Positions 19,708 through 29,520 of a stretch of 64,000 nucleotides of DNA are shown here, one piece after another. This stretch comes from Chlamydia sp. BM-2023 (lineage in GTDB: Bacteria > Chlamydiota > Chlamydiia > Chlamydiales > Chlamydiaceae), in the NCBI RefSeq assembly GCF_964023145.1, contig NZ_CAXIED010000001.1, positions 248,001-312,000 of the forward strand, given 5' to 3'. The notes below the pieces were generated by a model, which saw only the letters and a program-made list of their open reading frames with translations, did no database searches and was not told where the DNA came from. Every line of letters begins with the position of its first letter. Position 1 is the stretch's first letter. The position numbers and the translations under genes are program-made.

Positions 19708-21177
19708 ATGACAGCTTGTTCCACAACAACGCAAGCACCTGCAGATACCGAGCTTGATTTTCTAATTACAGATTCTCAAGGAGAGACAACGGCAGTAACA
19801 GACGCTGAGGTTAGTGTGGCCGATTGTAGCCAACTGGCAATTTTACGCTCTATGTCAGACACTTGTCTTAGCTTACTAAATCTATCAGGATCTGCATTTT
19901 CACAATGTCTTCCTAAAGATAAGCCTGCGCCTTCAGAAACGTTAATGGCAAAAACAGGAATGTTGATGAAATCTTCATCACTACCGAATCTTGTCTCGCA
20001 AAAGTCTCTAGATACTTTTTCTTCGGGGGATAAAAATTCTCCTTTACGACAATCTAATCAAACTTCGACTTTTTCATCGCAAAAAGAAAATAAGACGCAA
20101 GCAACCTTAGGATTTTCATCTTGCCCAGCTCCAAAAGATGAAAGTTGCGTAGCAAAAACAACAGTGCTGACGTTAAACTTACCTGAGCCTAAAGAAGAGC
20201 AGGCTTCCAGCTCTACGATGACCCTTTGCAGCACAACTGTTGAGGTAAAAACCTATGATAAGCAAACCATAAAAGAGCACAGCTCTAAAGAGCATTCAAA
20301 AACCTCCGAAGATTCTACAAAATCTACATCGTCATCAAAAACTTCGACATCTTCTCTCAGTCCTATGGCGCTATTCAGCCATGTACAGAAAGAAACTGCA
20401 GAAACACGCTTCGATCCAAAAACTCAAGAAAAAGAAGAAGGCAAAGGCGAACACGGACAACAAGAACAACAAGAGAAAGAGCAGCATCAACATGAGCAAA
20501 AAAGAAGCCTCGCTGTTGATGAGCTATCAGGTTCTTCTTCTGTTTGCTATACATATTCTCCTAGATTACCTGATGAAATTATTGAGTTTGCTCTTTCGGA
20601 ATCACAGCTAAGCTCCCTGATGCAAATGCGAGTATCTAATCTTGATGTTCTTAAAATCTGCGCAGAAATTATGAAGCTCATGTTAAATAGCCGTGAGCAG
20701 GATAACCTCGCACGGTTATTAACCAGAAAACATCTGATAGAAAAAGCCCGAGAACTCGTGGAAAGTTATGAAGCCCAAGCAAAGATTACACAATGGTTAG
20801 GGGTTGCCACAGCAACCTTAGGAATTGTAGGAGCTGCCTCCCCGTTAATTGGTGAAATTTCTGGGGATCGTATTCTTGGATTTATCCAAAAAAATACAGG
20901 ATTCTTAAAGAGCGCCACATCAAGGACCTTCTTTAAAAGTGCTGGAAAAATGTGTACTTCCCTATCGCAGCTTACAGAGGCTTCTTCTAAAATCTACGAA
21001 TTAAAAGAGACGGCAAAGAGAACATTCTCAGAGAACTTTAAAGAGATATTCCGCATAGAGCATGATGAAGTCACCCGATCTATCGAAGAGGTAAAGGATC
21101 ACTGGAAAAATATGGATAATTTCCTATTGCAAGTACTACAGACAGAACACGACGCTGTTCGCAGTCTTTATCAATAG
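19708..21177 (+). CDS. copD2: Type III translocator CopD2
   Basis: YopD-like minor translocator. It is 489 residues. The N-terminal ~290 residues are Ser/Thr/Lys-rich with a glutamine/glutamate/histidine patch near residue 245. One main hydrophobic helix is seen at ~360-378 (LGVATATLGIVGAAS). The C-terminal ~100 residues are amphipathic helix. It lies 19 bases after copB2 behind a TAAGGAAAG site and is the last gene of the operon. The counterpart is CT860. Only four bases separate its stop from the convergent gene. Confidence 0.86.
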   Translation: MTACSTTTQAPADTELDFLITDSQGETTAVTDAEVSVADCSQLAILRSMSDTCLSLLNLSGSAFSQCLPKDKPAPSETLMAKTGMLMKSSSLPNLVSQKSLDTFSSGDKNSPLRQSNQTSTFSSQKENKTQATLGFSSCPAPKDESCVAKTTVLTLNLPEPKEEQASSSTMTLCSTTVEVKTYDKQTIKEHSSKEHSKTSEDSTKSTSSSKTSTSSLSPMALFSHVQKETAETRFDPKTQEKEEGKGEHGQQEQQEKEQHQHEQKRSLAVDELSGSSSVCYTYSPRLPDEIIEFALSESQLSSLMQMRVSNLDVLKICAEIMKLMLNSREQDNLARLLTRKHLIEKARELVESYEAQAKITQWLGVATATLGIVGAASPLIGEISGDRILGFIQKNTGFLKSATSRTFFKSAGKMCTSLSQLTEASSKIYELKETAKRTFSENFKEIFRIEHDEVTRSIEEVKDHWKNMDNFLLQVLQTEHDAVRSLYQ

Positions 21178-21181
21178 GTTT

Positions 21182-21910
21182 TTATTTTCGTATATTTTTA
21201 TATGCTGTTGTTTTCCCCCAAGGGAAAGATACCTCACAGCTTTTCTCTGTAAAAAACAACTGCTCCCCATCAGGAAGAGAATCTAAAGGAAAGGAAATGC
21301 TAATTACCATATTTCCTGAGGGAATCTCTTCAAAAGCTTTCAACACACTTTTCAACACCTTTAGAGAATAAGAAGAACCATAAAAATAAACACAAGAAGC
21401 TTGTGATAGTTTCGATTCGTGGAAATGTTCTTTAAAAAATATTGTAGGCTGGGAAGATAACCAGCGATGGACGCGAGATGCAAAACGAATAAATGCTAGC
21501 TGATTATCGATACCCACGGCTTGGCATCCTATAACGTAGGAAAACCAAAAGCATACTTTCCCCAAGCCACATCCCAAGTCATAAATAACATCTTGGGAGG
21601 TAATGCCAAATTCCCTGCTAATTTTATTTAACACTGACCAGGGGGTCTCTCCATAGACATTCCCCTCTCGCAATAAGGAAGATTGTGGAGAACGGCGTAA
21701 TTTCGTGTAGGGATTTTTTAATAAAGAATAAACAAACTTCGTTAAGTCGTATAAAGCTAGTCTTGGATATCTGATGTAAAGAGAGCGGAGCAAGTAGATA
21801 GTTTCCCTAAGGGAGAACTGTATCCTAGAAATTCCAACTCTCAGTACACGAAAGAATGAAGTTAAAGATTTTTTAATTACGAAGCTCTTTGGGAGGTTGG
21901 AATACGACAT
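21182..21910 (-). CDS. Class I SAM-dependent methyltransferase, substrate unknown
   Basis: The 242-residue protein has a basic, arginine-rich N-terminal ~90 residues. It is followed by a SAM-binding motif I, DVIYDLGCGLGKVC, and an acidic post-motif GIDNQLAFIRFA. This is typical of small-molecule or protein methyltransferases, and the DLGCGLGK form recalls DOT1-like and related enzymes. The target cannot be read from sequence. The start lies inside ispH, overlapping it by 38 bases on the same strand, so the two are probably cotranscribed. Confidence 0.75.
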   Translation of the reverse strand: MSYSNLPKSFVIKKSLTSFFRVLRVGISRIQFSLRETIYLLRSLYIRYPRLALYDLTKFVYSLLKNPYTKLRRSPQSSLLREGNVYGETPWSVLNKISREFGITSQDVIYDLGCGLGKVCFWFSYVIGCQAVGIDNQLAFIRFASRVHRWLSSQPTIFFKEHFHESKLSQASCVYFYGSSYSLKVLKSVLKAFEEIPSGNMVISISFPLDSLPDGEQLFFTEKSCEVSFPWGKTTAYKNIRK

Positions 21911-22802
21911 CTTCTATAGTAAATATATCTTCGTGATCTTGCAAATCAGGTATTAATTCCTTCAACCTGGCAACACAAGATTGAACGATATGCTCAGGAG
22001 TTGACGCCCCTGCTGTTATAGCTATATCCCCGGAATAATTTAAAATTTCATCAGAAATATGATCGGGACTATTAATTAACCTCGAAGGGATATTCCTTTT
22101 TTCAGCAACTTCTCGTAAACGATTAGAATTGGAGCTTTGCGTATCACCAACAACATAAACAAAATTTACCTGTGGCAATACTGCTCGTAGTGCTTCTTGA
22201 CGATTTTGAGTAGCGTAACATACCGAAGAACTCGGCAAGGTAATAATATGAGGGTATCTGACTTTTAACGCCTGTGCGATCTCAGCAACGTCATCCAAAC
22301 TCAATGTTGTCTGTGTGACAAAAAATAAAGGTACTTCCGGGCCAAAAGGCAAGTTAGCAACATCATCTACATTTTCTACCACGGAGACGCTCTCTGGAGC
22401 CTCACCACGAATTCCAATAATTTCTACATGTTTTTTCTTGCCTATCAAAATAATTTGATAACCCTTACTTGCATATAGCTTAACTGCAGAATGAATCTTA
22501 GTTACTAGCACACAGGTAGCATCAATATCAAAAAGATTTCGAGCTTTTGCCTCTTCTCGAATTTCAGGTGGAATACCATGAGCTGAATAAATAACCTTTG
22601 CACCAACGGGGACATCTCGCAAATCCTCAACGAAGATTGCCCCTCTTCTTCTAAGGTCGTCTACAACATGACGGTTATGAACGATCTCATGTTTAACGTA
22701 AATGGGCGCTCCCCATTTCTCCAAAGCTGCCTCTACCACCTGAATAGCCCGAACTACTCCAGCGCAAAAACCCCTAGGATTGCATAGTATCACTCTACGC
22801 AT
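21873..22802 (-). CDS. ispH: 4-hydroxy-3-methylbut-2-enyl diphosphate reductase
   Basis: Iron-sulfur enzyme of the last MEP-pathway step, giving IPP and DMAPP. It is 309 residues. Three cluster cysteines are seen in NPRGFCAGV (residue ~12), ATCVLV and SVCYATQ, with VGDTQSSNSNRL and ITAGASTPE as substrate-binding motifs. The ATG at 22817 would add five residues, but an SD-like GGAGGT sits seven bases before the ATG at 22802, and the family usually starts right before the first cysteine motif. It overlaps the downstream methyltransferase gene. Confidence 0.95.
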   Translation of the reverse strand: MRRVILCNPRGFCAGVVRAIQVVEAALEKWGAPIYVKHEIVHNRHVVDDLRRRGAIFVEDLRDVPVGAKVIYSAHGIPPEIREEAKARNLFDIDATCVLVTKIHSAVKLYASKGYQIILIGKKKHVEIIGIRGEAPESVSVVENVDDVANLPFGPEVPLFFVTQTTLSLDDVAEIAQALKVRYPHIITLPSSSVCYATQNRQEALRAVLPQVNFVYVVGDTQSSNSNRLREVAEKRNIPSRLINSPDHISDEILNYSGDIAITAGASTPEHIVQSCVARLKELIPDLQDHEDIFTIEDVVFQPPKELRN

Positions 22803-22840
22803 GCAACCTACCTCCATTACTGAGCTTGATTTTTATAAAT

Positions 22841-22873
22841 AAAAAACCCCTAGGAAATAAATTTTCCTAGGGG
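22841..22873 (-). terminator. Rho-independent terminator after CPAF
   Basis: Minus-strand palindrome CCCCTAGGAAA / TTTCCTAGGGG with a short loop, ending in TTTTTT. It sits between the CPAF stop and the ispH start and would end the CPAF transcript before ispH. Confidence 0.93.
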
Positions 22874-22914
22874 AAATTAATATACCAGAGGTATTTATAT
22901 TGTTACATGTATTA

Positions 22915-24729
22915 TCAAGATTCAGTCGTATCAATAAACTCTTCTTGCAGCGAATTAATCATGTTTGTTGTCTCAATTAGGCTAAGAACAACAGTGTTTA
23001 CTTTATCAATGTAATCGCTATAAGTTCCTGAACACACATCATTATCTGTAAATTCTATGTCTATATGAGGCGCTACTCCTAGGTTTTCTATAAGAGCTCC
23101 GTCATTTCTTACAGCTAGAGATCCAGTTAAAGAACAATTTTTAATTCCTGTTCTACTAGGGAAGTCTACATTAAAGACAAATCCTCCAGCTCCGGCTGTC
23201 GTTTTTCCTAAAACAAATGCTTGTTGATTGTCCTTCATAATCGCAGGGAATAAATCTCCACAAGAGAAGCATTCTTCATCAATCAAGACACAGACAGGAT
23301 GAGTATAATTACAGCGAGGATGTGGGTAGATCTTATCAACTCCTAATAAAGGAAGAGGTGAGGAAAGATCAACTTCTCCTCTTGACCAGCATTTGATAAC
23401 TTTATGAGAGAAATCCTGGAGACCTCCTGCTGTCATAGCATCTACACAATACCCTTCCATGTTAGCACCAAGAGCAGCTACAGCTTCAGCATCAGTATCA
23501 ACACCTTCTAAAAGGCTTAACCAGTTGTAAGCAGAGGCGACTTCACTTTGAGTCAACATCATTCTATGTTTAGGAGTCTCTACAGGGCCATCTATCAACA
23601 TGGAAATCAGGCCATAAAGATAGAAAACACTGCCTCCAGGGTTATGCGTCTGATCGATAATCAACGCTTCGGTATTTTTCTCCATGTGCTGGAGAATTTC
23701 CTCTAGATCTTCCCAAGGACAATCCCTTGTTGCTACGTTGAGATCTTCAAGATCTGTCCAAGAATAGGATGAGATTCTAACAAAACCAACATTATGACTT
23801 AAGCCGTGTTGATCAGTGATTTGGAAAATATAGCCGTGGTAAGGACCGTGTTTAGCTGTCCAAACAACGTGTCCAAAATCAGGTAAAAATCCTTTTTTAC
23901 TTCCAATATCAAAACTACTGGATACTTGTTTATATTGCTGACGTAGCTCCTGCCAAAAATATGGCTCCATAGCATTTGTAAATAAACAATTGTGACCTGC
24001 GGCTGCTAACAAAGGAGAAGACTGCGTAGAGCGAACACTCATACTAAATTTCGGTTCCCGTATTAAAGGAGCTACGTGAGAGAAATCTCCAATATTCTCA
24101 GGAGTATGACGCCATTTTAACCGTACATGACGTATCAAACCACTAGGACGACGCACCTTTATTAAAGCTGTCCCCTTAGGAACATGTTGCCCCATAGCAG
24201 CTGAACGATAAAATAGCCCACGAACAGTAGAAGCGTAATCGGCAGGAGTTCCTGTACCTGTACGCATGCTCTCTATCACCTCTCCAACAGGGCGGCCATC
24301 CAACTCTAAGATTTCATCACCCACGCCGATTTCAGAAGTATAGGTATTAACATCAACAACGTAGCACTTTCCTGTGCCACTTAACTTAGCAGTATAAGGC
24401 AAGTAGGAATGCGATGTAGCATAGAAAGTAACCCCAGCATGATAGTCGTTTAAACTACCGATAAACTGAGCAAGTATTCGTTGACTCTGTGATGTGGTTA
24501 GATTCTCTTCTAGATTTAACTTTAACAGAGCCGCTTCGTGATTTGTTTTATGATCCCAACCAAAAAGTTTTTTCTTCCAAGGTGCTGGAGCATACTTCGT
24601 ATGTAATAAGTGCGCTAAAAAATCTAAATCCGCTTTAGCATGTTCATGCACTAAAGTCTGTGCTGAGCTAGAAATTTGAAACCCTAGAATTAGAGTGCAA
24701 ATTAATGCTGCAATTTTCTTCATTTTCAT
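22915..24729 (-). CDS. cpaf: Chlamydial protease-like activity factor (CPAF)
   Basis: Secreted serine protease that accumulates in the host cytosol late in infection. It is 604 residues. It has a Sec signal peptide (residues 1-~23, KIAALICTLILGF), a PDZ-like segment near 125-200 and a C-terminal tail-specific-protease core. The catalytic set is intact: His97 in LNDYHAGV, Ser489 in FSCGDLFP and Glu548 in IENLGV. These correspond to His105, Ser499 and Glu558 of C. trachomatis CPAF. The ATG has a GAGAGG site upstream. It differs throughout from both C. trachomatis and C. pneumoniae CPAF as I recall them. It is a monocistronic unit with its own terminator. Confidence 0.96.
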   Translation of the reverse strand: MKMKKIAALICTLILGFQISSSAQTLVHEHAKADLDFLAHLLHTKYAPAPWKKKLFGWDHKTNHEAALLKLNLEENLTTSQSQRILAQFIGSLNDYHAGVTFYATSHSYLPYTAKLSGTGKCYVVDVNTYTSEIGVGDEILELDGRPVGEVIESMRTGTGTPADYASTVRGLFYRSAAMGQHVPKGTALIKVRRPSGLIRHVRLKWRHTPENIGDFSHVAPLIREPKFSMSVRSTQSSPLLAAAGHNCLFTNAMEPYFWQELRQQYKQVSSSFDIGSKKGFLPDFGHVVWTAKHGPYHGYIFQITDQHGLSHNVGFVRISSYSWTDLEDLNVATRDCPWEDLEEILQHMEKNTEALIIDQTHNPGGSVFYLYGLISMLIDGPVETPKHRMMLTQSEVASAYNWLSLLEGVDTDAEAVAALGANMEGYCVDAMTAGGLQDFSHKVIKCWSRGEVDLSSPLPLLGVDKIYPHPRCNYTHPVCVLIDEECFSCGDLFPAIMKDNQQAFVLGKTTAGAGGFVFNVDFPSRTGIKNCSLTGSLAVRNDGALIENLGVAPHIDIEFTDNDVCSGTYSDYIDKVNTVVLSLIETTNMINSLQEEFIDTTES

Positions 24730-24842
24730 ATTTACCTCTCTTCCAAATAGAGAATATTGATAAGGAGGAGGTATAATAGGAATGACAAGATTTTATTAAA
24801 ACAAAGTTTTTAAAATTTTTATTTTACTCAGAGACAATCTAA

Positions 24843-26105
24843 TCAAAAAAACATTGCGATACGATCAAGCATAAAATAGGAAATAAGGCCGCCAAAATAG
24901 CTGGCCAAGGCAATCCAAGAAATCTTTTTAAAGTACCACAAGAAGTCTACCTTCTCCATTCCCATAAAGGCAACGCCGGCAGCTGATCCTATTACTAAAA
25001 TACTTCCCCCGGTTCCTGCTGCGTAAGCAATAAGTTTCCATAGTGTGTCATCTAATGGAACTTGATACATACCCATAGTTGCAGCAACAAGAGGGACATT
25101 ATCCAAGACACTTGAAATAAGGCCAATAAAAATAGCGACTACGTTTCTAGAAAATAGCCGATCCATGCTTGCAGAAAGTTCAGATAGAACATTAGCGAAA
25201 GTTAAGGCATTGACAGCGAGTAATATACCTATAAAGAAGGTAATAGAAGAAATATCAATCTTCGTTAAAATATGAGGAATCCGTAAGTGATAGCGATCTT
25301 CCCCATGAGGAGAGTGAATCCAATCGCTAGCTAGCCAAACAAGTCCTAGTCCCAACAGGGCACCTATAAAAGGAGGGACTCCTAAACAAGCTTTCCAAAC
25401 AGGAACCATCAATAAAGACCCCAAACCAACACAAATAATCAAACCGCTTCTCTTAGGAGAATCTTCGAGTTCTACATCTTTGGAAATCATTCCTGTAGTG
25501 CGTTTTTTCATGATAAATTGTGCACATACTCCAGCAATAACTACACAAACTAAACTAGGAATAAATAGGGATCGGATAATTCCCCAAGATGTCACTTTAT
25601 TGTTAATCCATAACATCGTTGTTGTGACATCTCCTAGAGGAGTCCATGCTCCTCCAGCATTTACGCTGATCACAGAAATAGCCCCTAGAAGTAACCGATC
25701 TTCCCGGGATTTCACTAAACGTTTCAAAATGGAAATAATTATAATAATTGACGTGAGGTTGTCTAAAGCGGCGGATAAAAAGAATGATAGCGCTATGAGC
25801 ACCCAAAGCAACAATGTTCGCGATTGTATGTAACAACACTTTACTATGATCGAGAATCCTTTATGGGCATCTATAAGTTCAACTATGGCCATTGCCGCAA
25901 ATAGAAAAAAGATTACTTGAGACATGTCAGCGATTTCTTCAGCAAGAACCATATGGTCTGCATTAGGTATGTGAGAAAAACACACCAACCACATTAACCC
26001 TCCCATGGCTAATGCCACAGCAGATTTATTTACCCGCACAATATGCTCGAAAACAATCGCGATATAGCCGAATAAAAACAGAGCGCACAATTGGAATTTC
26101 AACAT
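24843..26105 (-). CDS. nhaD: NhaD-type Na+/H+ antiporter
   Basis: Inner-membrane sodium/proton exchanger of the ion-transporter superfamily. It is 420 residues with about eleven to twelve hydrophobic segments. Family motifs include ALDNLTSIIII near residue 115, NAGGAWTPLGDVTTTMLW near 150, SSVLDNVPLVAATM near 330, and GTGGSILVIGSAAG with helix-break glycines. The duplicated acidic LDN motifs in two halves support this assignment. It is divergent from the SulP gene. C. trachomatis counterpart CT857. Confidence 0.88.
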   Translation of the reverse strand: MLKFQLCALFLFGYIAIVFEHIVRVNKSAVALAMGGLMWLVCFSHIPNADHMVLAEEIADMSQVIFFLFAAMAIVELIDAHKGFSIIVKCCYIQSRTLLLWVLIALSFFLSAALDNLTSIIIIISILKRLVKSREDRLLLGAISVISVNAGGAWTPLGDVTTTMLWINNKVTSWGIIRSLFIPSLVCVVIAGVCAQFIMKKRTTGMISKDVELEDSPKRSGLIICVGLGSLLMVPVWKACLGVPPFIGALLGLGLVWLASDWIHSPHGEDRYHLRIPHILTKIDISSITFFIGILLAVNALTFANVLSELSASMDRLFSRNVVAIFIGLISSVLDNVPLVAATMGMYQVPLDDTLWKLIAYAAGTGGSILVIGSAAGVAFMGMEKVDFLWYFKKISWIALASYFGGLISYFMLDRIAMFF

Positions 26106-26385
26106 AATGACCTCAACAATAATCCTACGAATCAGTGTACTCCTATTTACGGGTTAGGTAAAGTAGGAAAAACACTTATACAGATTAGGAAAAAGATTTC
26201 TTTTTGTTGATAGACTAAAATCAAAAATTTGTTATTTAATGCTATTTTATACAGCTAATCTACACTGTTGAAACTGAGATTTAACGAAACAAAACTTATA
26301 TAAAAATAACGAACTATTTGACAAAGATACTAAAGAACAGAACAATAATAAAGTTCTCTAGTTCTGGATCCACGTTAGGAGTCTA

Positions 26386-28086
26386 GTGAAAGTCGCCTTA
26401 TCGTTTAAACACCTTATTCCCAAGCTCTACACTTGTATTAAAGAAGGGTATACCTTCAATACATTTAAAAAAGATTTCCTAGCGGGATTGACTGTAGGGA
26501 TTCTCGCATTTCCATTTGCTATTGCTATCGCAATCGGTGTGGGCGTATCTCCTGTTCAAGGTCTATTGGCATCCATTATTGGTGGTTTTATAGCCTCTGC
26601 TCTAGGCGGCAGCCGAGTTTTAATATCGGGACCGACGAGCGCTTTCATCTCAATACTCTATTGCATTTCAGCAAAATATGGCGTTGAGGGTCTCTTTACG
26701 ATTACCTTAATGGGAGGGGTATTCCTTATTGCCTTCGGGCTGACAGGATTAGGGACCTTCATTAAGTATATGCCCTACCCCGTGGTTACAGGACTAACAA
26801 CAGGGTTAGCCGTTATCATTTTCTCATCGCAAATTAGAGACTTTTTAGGTCTTCAAATGGGTGATAGTGTACCTACGGATTTTATTGCCAAATGGATAGC
26901 TTATTGGGATCACTTATGGACTTGGGACAGTAAAGCCTTTGCTGTCGGCTTGTTTACCCTGCTCATCATGATTTACTTCCGTAACTATAAGCCACGTTAT
27001 CCCGGAGTAATGATAGCCATTATTGTAGCCTCTACCCTGGTATGGTTACTTAAAATAGACATCCCCACTATCGGCAGCCGTTATGGAGCCCTCCCGAAAA
27101 CAATACCCCTACCTTCGTTTCCAAATCTTAGTCTGACGAAGATTTTACAGCTCATGCCAGATGCTCTAACTATTGCCGTTCTTTCCGGAATAGAGACTTT
27201 ACTATCTGCCGTGGTTGCCGATGGTATGACAGGATGGAGACACCAGTCCAACTGCCAGCTTGTTGCTCAAGGTGTCGCAAATATCGGAACATCCCTATTT
27301 GCAGGTATGCCTGTAACAGGTTCCTTATCAAGAACTGCAGCAAGTATTAAGTCAGGAGCTACAACTCCTGTAGCAGGACTAATTCACTCAGCTTTTATCT
27401 GCGTGATTCTCTTAGTTTTAGCACCCCTAACAGTAAAGATCCCTCTTACCTGTTTGGCGGCTGTTCTTATTCTTATTGCTTGGAACATGAGTGAAATTCA
27501 TCACTTCATTCACCTATTTACAGCACCTAAAAAAGACGTTGTTGTTCTTCTTACCGTGTTTATCCTTACGGTAATGACTACAATTACCTCCGCAGTGCAA
27601 GTTGGAATGATGCTCGCCGCGTTTCTATTCATGAAACAAATGAGCGATCTTTCTGACGTGATATCCACAGCAAAGTACTTCGACGATAATACCCCGCAAA
27701 AAGATGACGACCTCTTTACTAAGTCCGAAGTCCCCGCTCATACAGAAATTTATGAGATCAATGGTCCGTTCTTCTTTGGAATTGCTGATAGATTGAAAAA
27801 TCTCCTTAATGAAATTGAGAAGCCCCCAAAAATCTTTATCCTGTGCATGAGTCGAGTACCGACAATTGATGCTTCAGCAATGCACGCTTTGGAAGAATTC
27901 TTCTTAGAATGTGATCGTCAAGGGACGCTTTTACTTTTAGCCGGAGTGAAAAAAACACCTTTAAACGATCTTAAACGTTACCATTTAGATGAGCTTATCG
28001 GTGTTGATCATATCTTCTCAAATACAAAGAGCGCTCTTTTATTTGCCCAAGCATTGATTAATTTAGAGAGTAGATCATCAAATTAA
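26386..28086 (+). CDS. SulP-family anion transporter with STAS domain
   Basis: Inner-membrane SLC26/SulP transporter; the ion could be sulfate, bicarbonate or another anion and is not readable from sequence. It is 566 residues. About twelve hydrophobic segments span residues 30-430, including the SulP signature region GLTVGILAFPFAIAIAIG near 40 and SGPTSAF near 82. A cytoplasmic STAS domain follows (~455-560, IDASAMHALEEF). It has a GTG start with TAGGAG just upstream. It converges on fumC with a four-base overlap. Confidence 0.9.
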   Translation: MKVALSFKHLIPKLYTCIKEGYTFNTFKKDFLAGLTVGILAFPFAIAIAIGVGVSPVQGLLASIIGGFIASALGGSRVLISGPTSAFISILYCISAKYGVEGLFTITLMGGVFLIAFGLTGLGTFIKYMPYPVVTGLTTGLAVIIFSSQIRDFLGLQMGDSVPTDFIAKWIAYWDHLWTWDSKAFAVGLFTLLIMIYFRNYKPRYPGVMIAIIVASTLVWLLKIDIPTIGSRYGALPKTIPLPSFPNLSLTKILQLMPDALTIAVLSGIETLLSAVVADGMTGWRHQSNCQLVAQGVANIGTSLFAGMPVTGSLSRTAASIKSGATTPVAGLIHSAFICVILLVLAPLTVKIPLTCLAAVLILIAWNMSEIHHFIHLFTAPKKDVVVLLTVFILTVMTTITSAVQVGMMLAAFLFMKQMSDLSDVISTAKYFDDNTPQKDDDLFTKSEVPAHTEIYEINGPFFFGIADRLKNLLNEIEKPPKIFILCMSRVPTIDASAMHALEEFFLECDRQGTLLLLAGVKKTPLNDLKRYHLDELIGVDHIFSNTKSALLFAQALINLESRSSN

Positions 28087-29465
28087 CGGTTTCCTACCAT
28101 AGATTCAGGAACTACAAGACGATCAAACTCCTCTACAGATAGGTATCCCAGCTGTTCGCAGGCTTCTTTTAAACTTAGGTTTTCATGGAAAGCCTTTAAA
28201 GCCATCTTAGAACACTTATCATACCCTATAACAGGAGCTAGAGCTGTAACCAACATTAAAGAATTATCAAGATACTCTTTAAGCTGTAGTTTATTTGCTC
28301 GTAAACCTGAAACAAAATAATCTGCAAAAGCTTGCATACCACCAGAGAGTATCTCGACAGATTGTAAGAAATTATAAATGATTACAGGTTTCATCACATT
28401 AAGCTCAAAATTTCCACGGCTTCCTCCTACAATCACAGCCTGGTTATTTCCTATAACCTGAGCACATACCATTTGTAATGCTTCGCATTGCGTAGGATTG
28501 ATCTTCCCAGGCATTATAGAAGACCCTGGTTCGTTTTCAGGGAACAATAGCTCCCCTAAACCACAACGAGGACCTGATCCTAAAAAACTCAAATCCGTAG
28601 CTATTTTTGTTAAAGCACAAGCTAAAGTAGTTAAAACACCATGAGCATGAACCAAGGTATCATGATTAGATAATGCCGAAAAATAGTTAGACGCAACTAT
28701 AAAAGGTTCCTGAGTTTCTTCACGGAGATAATGAATAACTTTTTCTACAAAGCCCTCGGGAACATTTAATCCTGTACCTACAGCTGTGCCCCCTATAGCT
28801 AACTCATACAAGTGTGTAAGAGAAAAAGCTACGCGCTCCAAACAATGACGTATCTGACTACTATATCCTGAAAATTCCTGACCTAGTGTCATAGGAACCG
28901 CATCCATCAAATGAGTCCTACCAATCTTAACGCTATCCCGAAATTCAGATACTTTAGCATCTAAAGCCCTTTGCAGATGCTCTATAGCTGGAATTAATTT
29001 CTTCTTTAGACTAATTACCGCAGCAATATGCATTGCTGTAGGGAAAACATCATTAGACGATTGTGACTTATTCACATGATCATTAGGATGTATAGGATTT
29101 TTACTTCCCACAACTCCACCATGACGCTGAATAGCTAAATTCGCAATTACCTCATTGACATTCATATTCGACTGCGTTCCGCTGCCTGTTTGCCAAACCT
29201 TTAAAGGAAAATGCTCGTCAAAATCACCAGATAAAATCTCATCAGCAGAAGAAACTATCATATCACAATACTTAGACTCTAAAAATCCAAGATCACGATT
29301 TGCCTTAGCAGCACATTTTTTAATTTCTACTAAAGCACGAATCACTTCTCGAGGCATCACCTCAGGAGCCCAGGAAAAATATTTCTGAGAACGCGCTGTT
29401 TGCGCTCCATACAACTTATTTTCAGGGACTTGCACGGGCCCTAAACTATCATTTTCTTGCCGCAT
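28083..29465 (-). CDS. fumC: Class II fumarate hydratase
   Basis: Hydrates fumarate to malate. It is 460 residues. It has the TGSGTQSNMN loop, GRTHLMDAVP with the catalytic histidine, and the superfamily signature GSSIMPGKINP. It supplies malate to Mdh, which is also in this window. It starts a few bases from the divergent ABC-transporter gene and its end overlaps the SulP stop. Confidence 0.97.
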   Translation of the reverse strand: MRQENDSLGPVQVPENKLYGAQTARSQKYFSWAPEVMPREVIRALVEIKKCAAKANRDLGFLESKYCDMIVSSADEILSGDFDEHFPLKVWQTGSGTQSNMNVNEVIANLAIQRHGGVVGSKNPIHPNDHVNKSQSSNDVFPTAMHIAAVISLKKKLIPAIEHLQRALDAKVSEFRDSVKIGRTHLMDAVPMTLGQEFSGYSSQIRHCLERVAFSLTHLYELAIGGTAVGTGLNVPEGFVEKVIHYLREETQEPFIVASNYFSALSNHDTLVHAHGVLTTLACALTKIATDLSFLGSGPRCGLGELLFPENEPGSSIMPGKINPTQCEALQMVCAQVIGNNQAVIVGGSRGNFELNVMKPVIIYNFLQSVEILSGGMQAFADYFVSGLRANKLQLKEYLDNSLMLVTALAPVIGYDKCSKMALKAFHENLSLKEACEQLGYLSVEEFDRLVVPESMVGNR

Positions 29466-29520
29466 ATACCTTCTTTCCCTTATGATTCTTTTATATATTT
29501 TTGCTTGTTACATTCACGAA

